64,000 nucleotides of DNA from positions 7,501 to 71,500 of the forward strand of contig RPFO01001247.1 in the NCBI GenBank assembly GCA_009746045.1. Reading direction: 5' to 3'. Position 1 is the first letter of the stretch; the number at the start of each line of letters is the position of its first letter. The notes under the pieces are model-generated. The model saw only the letters and a list, made by a program, of their open reading frames with translations, did no database searches and had not been told where the DNA came from. Both the position numbers and the translations under genes were made by a program. Positions 26,501-37,800 of this stretch are shown in pieces. The DNA is from Mesostigma viride. Lineage: Eukaryota; Streptophyta; Mesostigmatophyceae; Mesostigmatales; Mesostigmataceae.

Positions 26501-29500
26501 AGTATGCACATACCGTGGGTGGGTCAACTATCAACGACATGCATTCTGAAGCCTTGATGCATTCTGAAGCCTTGAACCTAGCGCATGCCGAAGGAAACGG
26601 ACTGCAGGGAAGCAGAAAAACAGAAGAGCACAACTGGGAAGAATTTCGTACCGCTGCCTCCGCCATGGCCTGCGCGTCCCGCAGTTTCGCTTGCGTCGCC
26701 TGTCGTTACGAACCATGACAAACAACCAGGAGCATGCAGCCAGAGGGAAAGCAAAAATGGTTGTGCAAGTCAACCAATGGTTGTGCATGGCTGCTTGAAA
26801 GCATGGAATTTAGCAAGCCTTGAACGGATGCTGCTGGATAAGTTACGTGCATCACGGGCTGCCAGCTGGCCCATTCCTGGCCCGCAAAGGACCCCCGCAC
26901 CAATCGTTTGTCTCCCCCTCCCTTCTTCCCAGAACGCCAGGTCAAGCAGGACTTCGAAGTGCATTTGAATTTGAGCAAAAATATAGAAAAAATATGCATG
27001 CGTCATTAGCCTACCATAGCCGAGTCGTATGCCCACGGTGATCAGAAAAAGACAACAAAACAACAATCTGGGCACCAATGTAGGGAATGGATGTAGTCCC
27101 TGGGTTCAAACAGAGTTGTGCATGCGCAAATCATCCCCAAACGCGGCCTGGCCAGACCTTAAATTCCTAAAACCGTGGTCAATGCCCCCCATTTTCTCCC
27201 CCCACGCATAAACCTGCAGGCTAGGGACCCCCGTCACCCCACCCTCCCAAGCTTCCCCCCCTTCACAACACATCAAGGTTAATGCCCCCCCGACCTTCCC
27301 CCCCCCTTGGCTTGTGCCATCACCTGCACCTCTGCGGTGACCAGCTCCAGCTGGGCCTCCAAAGCACCCTTGGATGCTGCCATCTGCCCCTGCTGCTCGC
27401 CCATTGCACGCAGTTTCTCCTCCAGCCGCTGCGCGCTAGCCTCGAGCGCGCTGCGCCGCTTGCGCTCCACCTCCAGGTCCGCCATCGCCATCTGGTGCGC
27501 AGGTCCCACACATAGCATTGTCAGCGCCAATGGGATGTGAATGAGCGCCGACAATTACTTTGATGTGGACGAGTGCATGAAGCAAAGTGGCGGATTAGTG
27601 ACATGTTTTGGCGCACGTGACATTAGTTGGGACGTGTTGATTGGCTGCGACCATTCGGGGGGGAAGGCCGCCCTGATCACAGTAGTGGCCGTGGGGATCG
27701 TAGGGGCAGCGTTCAAGGATGAAATCAGTAAAAAAGGGCTACTACTTCATTACAAGCCAAACACAGGACGTCTGGCAAATATTTGCCAGTTCAAGGGAGA
27801 TCTGCACCTAACGCTGCCCGAATCACAGCCCAACTGCAGCTGCCGTGCACATGCACAAGCTCATCAAGGCAGGCAGCAGCCACTGTCCCAAGGTGCCGAG
27901 GGACGATGGCGACATGCAAGATGCTGGAGACAGCCGGGAAGAAGAACACAAAATACAACATGAAAATGTGAAGATGCCGGAGACAGCAGGAAACGAGTAC
28001 AAGCCTTCGCACCCCGAATAATCGCTTGGCAAAGGCCGGATTCAAAGGGGAATCATAGGGGGGTGCATAGGGGATTCATAGGGAATGCAAAGGGGATTCA
28101 TAGGGGGGTGCATAGGGGATTCATAGGGGATTCATAGGGGATTCAAAGGGGATTCATAGGAATTCATAGGGGGGTGCATAGGGGATTCATAGGGAATGCA
28201 AAGGGGATTCATTGGGGGAGGACTGTGTTTCAAAGAACAGGCAGCAGCGTAGAGCATTGCTCTGCGGTGTTTTGTGAGCTGGGATTTTGCGCGTCAAAGG
28301 CACGCCATCTTTACAATTAAAACAAACAACGCAGCAGCTAGTCAAGATGATGCACATATCCTTTGAGTCTCTCACGGGACGCCGGCTCTGCCTCACCTTC
28401 CGCCCACGGTGCCCTCCCTGGAGCATAGGGTGCAAGCATACGGTAGCTGGTTGTGTCATTGATATGCTGCAAGCATACGGTAGCTGGTTGTCTCATTGAT
28501 ATGCTGCAAGCATACGGTAGCTGGTTGTCTCATTGATATGCTGCAAGCATACGGTAGCTGGTTGTCTCATTGATATGCTGCAAGCCCCATGTGGTTTCGC
28601 ACATTAGGGCAACCTAGATGTACCTACGCTGCCGCCGTTTGAGCCACACACGTCGCACTCACCTTGCCGCCCTACCCTGACATCCATCCATCGCGTTCCA
28701 TTGACCGCCGACCTTGTACACTGCGCGCCCACGGTGAGGACACAACCCTTGCTCACCTTGAGGTCGGCAACCATCATCTCCCTCTCCTGCGCGTCAAACG
28801 CGACCGCTATGGCCACGCCCGCGTCCCTGCCAGGGCTGCTGCGGCCCGACTTAGTCCCGCCGGTGGAAGACCCGCCCGCCGTCACGTCCTCGGACGACAG
28901 CATCGCCTCGGACATGCGCTCCAGCTCCGACCGCATGCGCGCCGTGTCCTCCTCCGCCTGGCACGATGCAACGGAGGGAGCCGTGGGACCGCGGGGCGTG
29001 GAGCCCGGATGCAAGGGGGGGGGTTGCAGGTACGCAACGAAAGGAAGATAAGTAGCCCGCCAACATCCCATTGGTGAAGAGCTTTTCTTGCCCACAACTG
29101 TCCCACACTGTGTCGGGGTTGATGCCACCTTGTTGCGCCTGGTAACCTCCCAAGTGGGAGGTCACAAGGCGCACGTGCTTGACACTTCTCACGCGCTTGT
29201 TGCAAGTCTCACGTGCTTGACACTTGGATTATGGTGCACAAGGCGTGGGTAACAGCAACCCCACTGGCCACAAGGCCATGTCGCTCTACGAGCGATCCAC
29301 CCGGCACCGACAGGAGGTTCAGATGAAAGTCCGTGCTGGACAACAGTTAGTTGGCCTTGGATTGCCAGCCTTCTAGCACAAACGGCGTTGTGACAGGTGC
29401 CAGAAACAATGGCATGCCAACGCCAGGACGTTCAATCGCAGCCACGGAGACTTGGAAAACTAAATTCCTGCAATAGAACAGCTGCGCAACAGCAAGCCAC

Positions 29501-32500
29501 TGAGACAGATGACTGACAAACCCTGCCTTCATATCTGTGTCCGATGCTGACACATAACCTGACGGCATGCTCCCATCACCAAAACATCATATTCTGAACG
29601 CCAACTACCCTGTGCTTATAGCAATGTCACGATATGTCCCTTCCAGCCCCCTCCATCCACTCCCCCTGGACCCCCGATCGCCGCCCCTTTTCCCAACGTG
29701 GATTTCAAGTCACTGACATTACCAAGCACTGCTCCACCCCTTTTGACACGACATCAACCGATGGATCCCCCGTACCTTGCATTGCTCCTCCTCAGCCTCC
29801 CGCAGCCTCTCGGTCGCGAGACGCAGCTGCTTGGAGAGGTCGTCCTGCACAAACACACAGCACACGCAAGGCACCCAGATGCCGCCCGCGCGCACAGGGC
29901 AGCGTATGCAGACGCATGCACACACACATGGAAGGACAGCACGCACGCGCACGCACACACACACATGCGTAAGGAAAAGGGAAGACACACCCGCGAACCC
30001 GCACGCGTACATCCTCAACGTAGCCCAGCGCCAGCAGTAACGTGTGCGAGCAGTAACGTGTGCGAGCAGTAACGTGTGCGAGCAGTAACGTGTGCCCGTT
30101 AGGGGAACACCCTGTGGGGCAAGCAAGAGTGCACGGCCCTTGCCCGAACGGTTGAAAATATCACCGACACTTGCCATGCATGACGCCAACCAGCGCTATG
30201 ATCCAAATAGCAGCCTTGCAACCAGCGATAGCAAGAATGGGACGCGCCTTGCCTAACCAACGGGGCGCGCCTTGCCGAACCAACGGGGCGCGCCTTGCCT
30301 AAACTACGGGACGCGCCTTGCCTGACGGACACGTGTCATTTGCCTCACCAACGGGGCCCCAATCCACCCCTGACGTGCGGACGCAATCCCAACAATCCCC
30401 CTAACATTCTGAGAAAAGCGAAGCAGCTCCCCGAACACTACCCAAGGGGAGCAACGCATGCCTGAGCAGGGAGACAGGTGGCGATGGCCAACGGTTGGCT
30501 GCCACTGGAAGCATGTCCAAATGTCCCCGAGGCTGGAACCCAACCAAGCGGTCACGCAGCCTTGTCCGCGCGCAGCTGGAGCACAACGCGCGCACGAGCC
30601 GCCATCGCCCCTGGTAGCTGCCTCTGGGCGGACGGAGCGAGCCTTGGGTAACACCGCGGACAAGACGCGCCGCCAGGTGCGAATGCCAGCCACAGGCATA
30701 ACGGGTGGGAACGCCGGCCACAGGCATCAAACTTGGCGCGAGCCTCGCGTACCCTTGCAGCCGTCAACGCGCCGCGCTCCGCCGTGGCGACTTCCAGCGC
30801 ACGCCGAAGCTGCGCAAGCTCCTTTTGCGCCTGCACGGACGAGGAAGGCCAATCGGACGAGGAAGGGGCGTTAAGATAACTTCATCCCTGGTCCTTGACA
30901 GCACCTAGATCCGCCATCACTCCACCCACAAGAAATATGGGAGTACCTGGACACCCACGTTCCCTTCAAACAAAAAAAAATAAAGCCCTTCAAACACCAA
31001 CACGCCCATGTTCGTCCCACACAGACACAAGCCACGCAGAAACAGGGGGAAACCGGTGCCGTCCCACACCGGGAACCGTCCGCATCCACCCCATGTTCGT
31101 CCCACACAGACACAAGCCACGCAGAAACAGGGGGAAACCGGTGCCGTCCCACACCGGGAACAGTCCGCATCCACCGGAGATGACACAAGCAAAGGGCCAA
31201 CCGTACAAATCTGCCACATGTAACGGTGTAAATACCTGCTCCAGGGACCCCTGCAGGCCGGCCCTCTCCTTGTTGGCTGTGGCCAGCTCCCGCTGTACGC
31301 TGGCCATCTGCGTGCTGTGCTCCTGGGCCAACGCCCGCTCGCGCTCGGCTAGTGTGGCGGCCGCCTCCTGCTTGAGCTGCAGGCAAGCAGGAGGGCCGGT
31401 GAGCAGGCAGGAGGGCAGTTGGGCAGGCAGGCGGGGGAGGAGGAAGAAGACAGGAGAGGGGGGGGGAAAGGTTAGTGATCGGGGAGGAGAGGGGGGAAAA
31501 CGGGACAAGAAAGAAGAGCAGGCGAACTGGGTATGCAGAGGTGGGCGCGTCCGTCATTGCCGCACACACAGGTAGGTTGCACATGACTCATGCGAGGCAG
31601 CCTTTGGAAATGATACAGCAACACCCGCGGCGGACACGGGGGACCAGCTTCATGGGTGCCATCAGGCATGCATGACAACGGGAGCATCGTCCGGCGACAG
31701 GAGTGGCGGTTACAGGAGGGGGGACATCCCCCCCTACAATCGCACAAGAGTGCGCTCCCTCATCTGGCCCAGCTGTACGACACGTGGAACTTTTGGTAGC
31801 AGCTTTTAGTAGAAGCTCATAGTAGAGGCTCTTATTAAGAGATCTCACTATATAACCTCAAAGCAGAGGCTCTTATTAAGAGATCTCACTATATAACCTC
31901 AGAGCAGCAGTTCACTGATGATGATTGTACTACAGTGCTCCAGCTTCAGGCCGGTTGTTGGTATCAGCCGGTGCGATGGTTGCTTGCAACTTGCAAGAAC
32001 GCCAAGCAAATATCATGACGATGCCTGACGCCAGGTCCGGTGTCAGAATCAACAACAACAACCTGACGCCGGCCTGAAAGTTTAGACGTCTTCCTAGAAT
32101 CAACCAATACTTGGTCAGTTCTCAGACAGTTGAAAGTACAGCATGGTCAAAGCGGACTCCTGCACTAAAAATCAAGCGCCGGACCACGCTTGCGGGATCA
32201 CCAGAGCGCACTCCTTTTCCTAAAACCAGGCGCCGGACCGGCGGAAAGAGTGCACTCCTGAAACTTTTCCTTGGCGCCGCCCTCGAACATTTCGACCAGA
32301 GCGCGCTCCGTTGCCGAAATTCTGGCGCCGGATCCGTTTTCCCGGTTTTGGAAGCTTGCTCGACGTCCCGAGGATACGCGCCGGACGGGTGACGGAGTGT
32401 GCTGTTTTGCCTGGATGTCCCCCCTCCTGCGGTTACTACCAGGCCACCAGGCCGTCAGGTGCAAGTTGCTAAGCCATCAATAAAAATAGTTAATTACATT

Positions 32501-33853
32501 ACCGGTTAAACGTAACTACGATATTGAATGCAATTACAAGGCATGCCCCACCCCATGGATGCGCCATCGAGCAACCCTGCTACAACCATTAGGCTCCCCT
32601 CCAAGACAACCCTGCGCGCCCACCAATAGGCAACCGACTTAAATGGCTCCTAACACAGTACACTGACATGCGTGCCCACCACGCACCTTGGAGATGCGCC
32701 CCACTTGCTCCTTGAGCAATGCTTGCAGCCGCCCCTCGGACTCCTTGGCGTCCTTGCGGGACTTGGCGACCTCGGCCTGAAGCGCCTCCTTATCGGCACT
32801 CAGGGCTTCTCTATCCGCACGCAGACTGTTCAGCTCATCCTGCAAGCCATCTACGTGCACCTGGGCCTCCCACAACTCGAGCTGCGGATACAGGCACCAA
32901 TGCGCCGGGCCCGATCCGCACCCCCCCCCCCCCCCCCCCCGCACTCGCCAACCCCCACCTCACCCCCCACATCAACCCCATCCCCACAACGCCCGCCTCA
33001 CCCCCATCCCCCACCCCATCCCCCACCTCGAAGAGCCCACACCGTGCACAGAAGCAGTTTCAATGGGATACAAATAAGGGGCACAAATCAATGGTCACAA
33101 CGCAGGCGTGAGTTACTAGGCAAGACCATCACAAGCTCACTTGTCGGGGATGCAAGCACACACGTGATGCATGCTTACGCTAGATGATTTAAAAACACGG
33201 CACCGAACAAGAGAGGTACCGCGCTGCAGCGCGCAAAGGAGCAGAAGATGGCAACAACGATGACTGGCGTCCGTACCCGGAGCGCCTGGATATCGTCAGA
33301 CAACACAGCGGGCGCCTCGGGCCCCAGCGACCCGTGATGTTCAAACGCCTGCTCTGCATTGTGCACCTCTTCTAGCGTCTCATTTTCTTCTCGTGAAGGA
33401 GAAACACGATGTTCATGCGACACATCGGATGGCTTGGCAGGGTATACGAATTCAGGCGGTGCGATCGTTGTGCTGTCAATCCTTGAGTCTAACGGCAGGG
33501 ATGCGCTCCCGTCATCCGCAGGTACAGGAGACGGACTTCTAGAGGTCCGGGTGTATGTACGATGTTCCAGTTCCGCATCCAATGGAGTATTCATTGAACT
33601 GACGGAGTTTCCCCGACTGTGAGACGCGCTCACTGATTCCGAGTTTGAGCCAGATTTCGCGGCCTTCATCTCGCGATATTCTTGCAACTGCACGAGCAAT
33701 TCAAAGCGCAAGCACGACGATTTCTAAGATTGTAAATTGCCCGATGTTAGACATGCAATTGGCGCCATTTCACTGCTTAAGGAAAGGGCATCGACGGCTT
33801 ACTTTTCGTCTACCAGCAGACAGCTGATCTCTCTTCTTCTTGCCAGCACCCAT
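23537..33853 (-). CDS. Golgin-like coiled-coil protein (13 exons, all introns phase 0)
   Basis: Minus-strand exons: 33853-33803, 33687-33277, 32881-32687, 31376-31236, 30830-30753, 29844-29776, 28957-28757, 27491-27324, 26699-26652, 25925-25683, 25386-25192, 24575-24219, 23650-23537. Each exon is a whole number of codons with consensus GT and AG ends, giving 756 residues. The N-terminus MGAGKKKRDQLSAGRRK continues with LQEYREMKAAKS, resembling the basic K-K-L-x-E-Y-Q start of GM130-type golgins, which tether vesicles at the Golgi. Most exons encode heptad-rich coiled coil (for example DDLSKQLRLATERLREAEEE, and LSLEIERLFSENVGL in exon 11). Exon 10 has a nine-proline run and DAGMQTDG. Exon 12 has an Ala/Pro/Gly-rich linker. 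Exon 13 ends KFAELSANYTLALQTISG, then a TGA. That TGA overlaps a GTGAGT donor, but splicing there would be phase 2, unlike all the other introns. Golgin assignment is by resemblance; small exons may be missed. Confidence 0.8.
28040..28215. repeat. Irregular GGGGATTCATAG repeats, intron 7
   Basis: Mixed short units (GGGGATTCATA, GGGGGGTGCATA, GGGAATGCAAA) repeat irregularly in the seventh intron of the coiled-coil gene. A longer block of them is duplicated. Confidence 0.85.
28428..28585. repeat. 37-bp tandem repeat, 4 copies, intron 7
   Basis: CATTGATATGCTGCAAGC recurs at 28457, 28494, 28531 and 28568, an exact 37-bp period, with one G/C difference in the first copy. It lies in the seventh intron of the coiled-coil gene. 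Confidence 0.95.
30036..30095. repeat. 16-bp tandem repeat, 4 copies, intron 5
   Basis: The unit AGTAACGTGTGCGAGC is repeated four times, the last copy diverging at its end. It lies in the fifth intron of the coiled-coil gene. A separate run of CAACGGGGCGCGCCTTGCC-like units follows at 30235-30325. Confidence 0.9.
31000..31170. repeat. Long tandem duplication, intron 4
   Basis: A segment of more than 65 bases beginning CCCATGTTCGTCCCACACAG is present twice (starting near 31005 and 31092), nearly identical, inside the fourth intron of the coiled-coil gene. Confidence 0.9.
31825..31910. repeat. Duplicated CTCTTATTAAGAGATCTCAC block, intron 3
   Basis: Two tandem copies of AGAGGCTCTTATTAAGAGAT followed by CTCACTATATAACCTCA. 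The core CTCTTATTAAGAG is an imperfect palindrome. They lie in the third intron of the coiled-coil gene. Confidence 0.85.
32150..32400. repeat. Degenerate about 60-bp repeat with GCGCCGGA cores, intron 3
   Basis: Four or five loosely spaced units contain a GCGCCGGA or GGCGCCG core alternating with GAGCGCACTCC-like segments. They look like an old, diverged tandem array. They lie in the third intron of the coiled-coil gene. Confidence 0.6.
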
Positions 33854-34838
33854 CTCCAGGTTGCCCACTCTCCGCCTTTATGTCAACAACAAGTTTACAA
33901 AGGAATATAATATGCGATGCTGCTGTGCCTACGCATGCTTGTTCGCTACGCTAGGCAACGTATCCTCCCAGCCATGCCTTCACGTCCTAGGTTTGCGACT
34001 ACACTATATATACATTCGCATCATGTCGTCGCTTCATTAATAATACATCAATCTCCCATTCGTTGACCTGACAGTTTCGACCAGGCCTGCGTAATTTCTT
34101 CCTCGTGGGGCCGGCCTTGTTAGCAATACCGGAAAAGCATTGCCATAATTTTCTTTTGCGTCATTTCCTCGCCAAAGGCTGCTTTTAGGGCCCAAGTTTT
34201 TGCTGCCTGTGCGCTGCGGTTTTTTCGGGCGCAGTAGAAAAAAGTACTGTAAACTTGCCATCTGTGTTCCCTAGGTGACAACTCACCGTGCTGATGGAGC
34301 AAATCTCCTGAGGGAAAGCATCCAAGAGTCTTGACCTTGCCAAACGTGTACGGAAGGCTATTCCGGCCGCTCGTTTGAATTTGTACGCTTCTGAACTACC
34401 GGCGTGGAAATGAACTAAACTGTAACCTTGACACGGTGGCATAACCCCGCCGGTATGGTTTTGTTGGCAAACTGCGACGAGACGTTTGCCTTCCGCCAGC
34501 AAATGCCATCATGCCAATTCACTGCCAGCTTTCAGGCTTTGGTCGTGACAAGAAGGCAAGGGCCAGGAATTTTGAAACCGGGCGGGCGGACAGGACGAGG
34601 ACCGATAGCATAGTCAGTGACAAGTCTTGACCAGCACGAGACTCAGTAGTCAAATCGCAAAGCTCTGTGGCAGACGACTGTGACCCTGTGTGACTTGGCG
34701 TATCAAAAGCACGCGCGCCATTCTCGCTTAGAATGGCAAGCCAAGCTCGGTGCTGGGTTGGGAGCCATAATTCAACTGGTTTTGGAGGCATTTTAACCTC
34801 ACGGAGCCATTTGTTCCACTGGATGGGGAAGGAATGTA
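33854..34838. promoter_or_regulatory. Shared divergent intergenic region
   Basis: These 985 bases separate the start codons of the minus-strand golgin-like gene and the plus-strand GT8 gene, so both 5' flanks and promoters should be here. Minus-strand open frames at 34120-34502 look moderately coding-like (TWALKAAFGEEMTQKKIMAM) but have no consistent splice structure and no recognisable family. No core promoter element can be assigned. Confidence 0.5.
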
Positions 34839-37800
34839 ATGGCCAGCAAATGGAGACATGCCGATGTTCACGTGCTGCTAATGTTGGTTGCAACGGTAAC
34901 AATCGCTGGGGCACTGCGATGGGGACACGGACCTTATCCGCTTGGGCGCACATCCACCGGATTAGCTACTGGCCTGCGGGCAACAGAAGATACAGGTTCG
35001 ACCGGACGTCGTCGAGAAGCATACGTAACCCTTTTGTACGACGAAGAAAAGTTTCTGATGGGAGGTTAGTCAAACATCGACGTCCCAGATGAAACTCATG
35101 GAAGGGAACTTTCCTTTTAGATGTCCTGTCCACCCTTATTAGGAATTAAATCAGAGTCGGGGAAGATTTTGTGGGAACGGGTGGGTGCGTGCTTGATAAT
35201 GGGCGGGTTGTGATGGTGGGGCGGCAGCGGAATCAGCCGGGTAACATCAGGATTAATTAAGGTGGGGTCTGGTTTGGTTCTTTTTATGGGGAGGAGGAAG
35301 GGGGTGGAGCATGAGGGAAAAGATGTGTTGTAGACGTTTCAGCAAGCTAAAATACGCTTTGTGAACATGAGTTTCTTAGGAATGCCATCTCTTAACTGTG
35401 CCTTTGAGATGATTTGGTGCTTTCCCACAAAGTCTGCTGTGTGGCTGGTTACTAGGGTTAGTGGATCATATTAAATAGCAGTGCCGTTGTTTGCTAGGAT
35501 AAGACGAGATACAGTAGAAATATTGTATATGCATGCTGGTTTCTAGTGCGTATCAGGCCCTACACAGTCACACCGCGGTGCCTCTGAAGAGGACATGGAA
35601 GTTGCCATCTCGGTACACTGTGGGGATGTGTTATGATATTTCAAAATCGAGATTATACCTGTGTTTTTATCAAGAATTCCATGGGAAAAATACTTTTGCA
35701 CGCTGGGAGCCGTATCCAATCCAACCCATGAAGGTTGAGTTATTTCAGTACCATGTAATTAGTTTCTTGTGGTTCCCCGAGTCTTATGCTGCTGCTTCCA
35801 GGTTTCTCTGCCCGGTTGCCCATAAATTGTTGCCTAGTAAGTTGCCTATCTATAGTTAAATTGAAGGCAGGACTCAGGAAATCATACCTTTGCCTCTGTA
35901 CAGCCACTACAGATGCGCTTACTCCCTGGGATATATTAGCGCCGGATGGCCCTCCCCCCCTTGCACATATCCCAGGGGGTCACGGTTGCCACTGCGCCCA
36001 TGGACCTGGGCAGAAGATCATTCCTGTTGGCCTACCACCAGGGAATCCATGGACCTTGTTTCCATGGTTTGTGGGGGTTGATGATGGTTTTTTATGGCTA
36101 ATGACAGGTGGACCCAAGTCGACCCGGATGGCAGTCTCCATGGCCTACTGTAGGGTCATTGTGCCCCGTCCGCTACCTCATCTATCCTCACGTGAGGTCG
36201 TGTGACTCCCATCCACAGTGACACCTTCACGTGCCCTTCATGTGGTCTCATGGACCCTGGGCATCCTCTCATGGGGTCTTCTGGTTGTGTAAGGGGTTGA
36301 CATTTAAAGGTTCATTTTGCTCATTAATCAGCTCATGGGGCCAGGACGGTTGCTGTGGCTGTTGTAGTGGCACATGGGCTTCCTTGATTGGCACCTGACT
36401 GGGTGGGGAGTACGGTGGGAGGCATGGTTTGAAGGTTTCATAAGGCTGTTATACGCTGGCAATCTAAACGAAAACTGGGTGTATTCATATAAATAGGATT
36501 GCTGCCTACCGTTGATATGGGGTGGCCCCTATCTGCTCCTCACTGAAACGCCTAGATCATCACACTTACAGCACAACCTGCAGCCCAGACCGCGTGAGAC
36601 AGGCTTCTGGCTGCAACACGTGTGATGTGCTTCTGGCTGCAACACGTGCGACAGGCTCATGACTGCTACGCTTGTGACAGGCTGCTGACTGTAACAAGGT
36701 CCTTCTATTTCCATGCATATGTGTGTATGCGCGCGATGCGACTTTGATGTTTCCTCACCACCCGCGTCAGTGCGGGTGCTCGGCCAATCACTGCGCGAGA
36801 GCGGCACTCAGAGGGACTTGGTCGTCATCACCACATCATCATCACTCGCCACCATCTCCTTGTTGCAGGTATGCTGGTACCTGCCTCATGATATGCCTAC
36901 TATGAATGACATGCTACTATGAATGACATGCTACTATGAATGACATGCTACTATGAATGACATGCTGCTATGAATGACATGCTACTATGAATGACATGCT
37001 ACTATGAATGACATGCTACTATGAATGACATGCTACTATGAATGACATGCTACCATGAATGACATGGCCTTATTGTCATGGGCCATGACACAGGGCAGGC
37101 GTTCCCAGAGCGTCCTTTTTTCATGGTTGGGCATCTCGCACCCTGTCTCACACACGTCCACGGGACAACGTGGCGCACCTGCCATGACGGCGGGGCCCTC
37201 ACCCTGTCTCACACACGTCCACTGGACATCGTGGCTCACCTGCCATGACGGCGGGGCCCTCACCCTGTCTCACACACGTCCACTGGACAACGCGGCGCAC
37301 CTGCCATGACGGCGGGGCCCTCACCCTGTCTCACACACGTCCACTGGACAACGCGGCGCACCTGCCATGACGGCGGGGCCCTCACCCTGTCTCACACACG
37401 TCCACTGGACATCGCGGCTCACCTGCCATGACGGCGGGGCCCTCACCCTGTCTCACACACGTCCACTGGACAACGCGGCGCACCTGCCATGACGGCGGGG
37501 CCCTCACCCTGTCTCACACACGTCCACTGGACAACGCGGCGCACCTGCCATGACGGCGGGGCCCTCACCCTGTCTCACACACGTCCACTGGACAACGAGG
37601 CGCACCTGCCATGACGGCGGGGCCCTCACCCTGTCTCACACACGTCCACTGGACATCGCGGCTCACCTGCCATGACGGCGGGGCCCTCACCCTGTCTCAC
37701 ACACGTCCACTGGACAACGCGGCGCACCTGCCATGACGGCGGGGCCCTCACCCTGTCTCACACACGTCCACTGGACAACGCGGCGCACCTGCCATGTCGG

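Noticed and set aside
30553-30612. Possible extra small exon (LQLRADKAA) of the coiled-coil gene
   Set aside because: No acceptor-donor pair gives a phase-0 exon with heptad character.
34120-34502. Possible small minus-strand gene between the golgin-like and GT8 genes
   Set aside because: The two coding-like stretches are in different frames, and the only donor-acceptor pair between them would leave an intron of about 14 bases.
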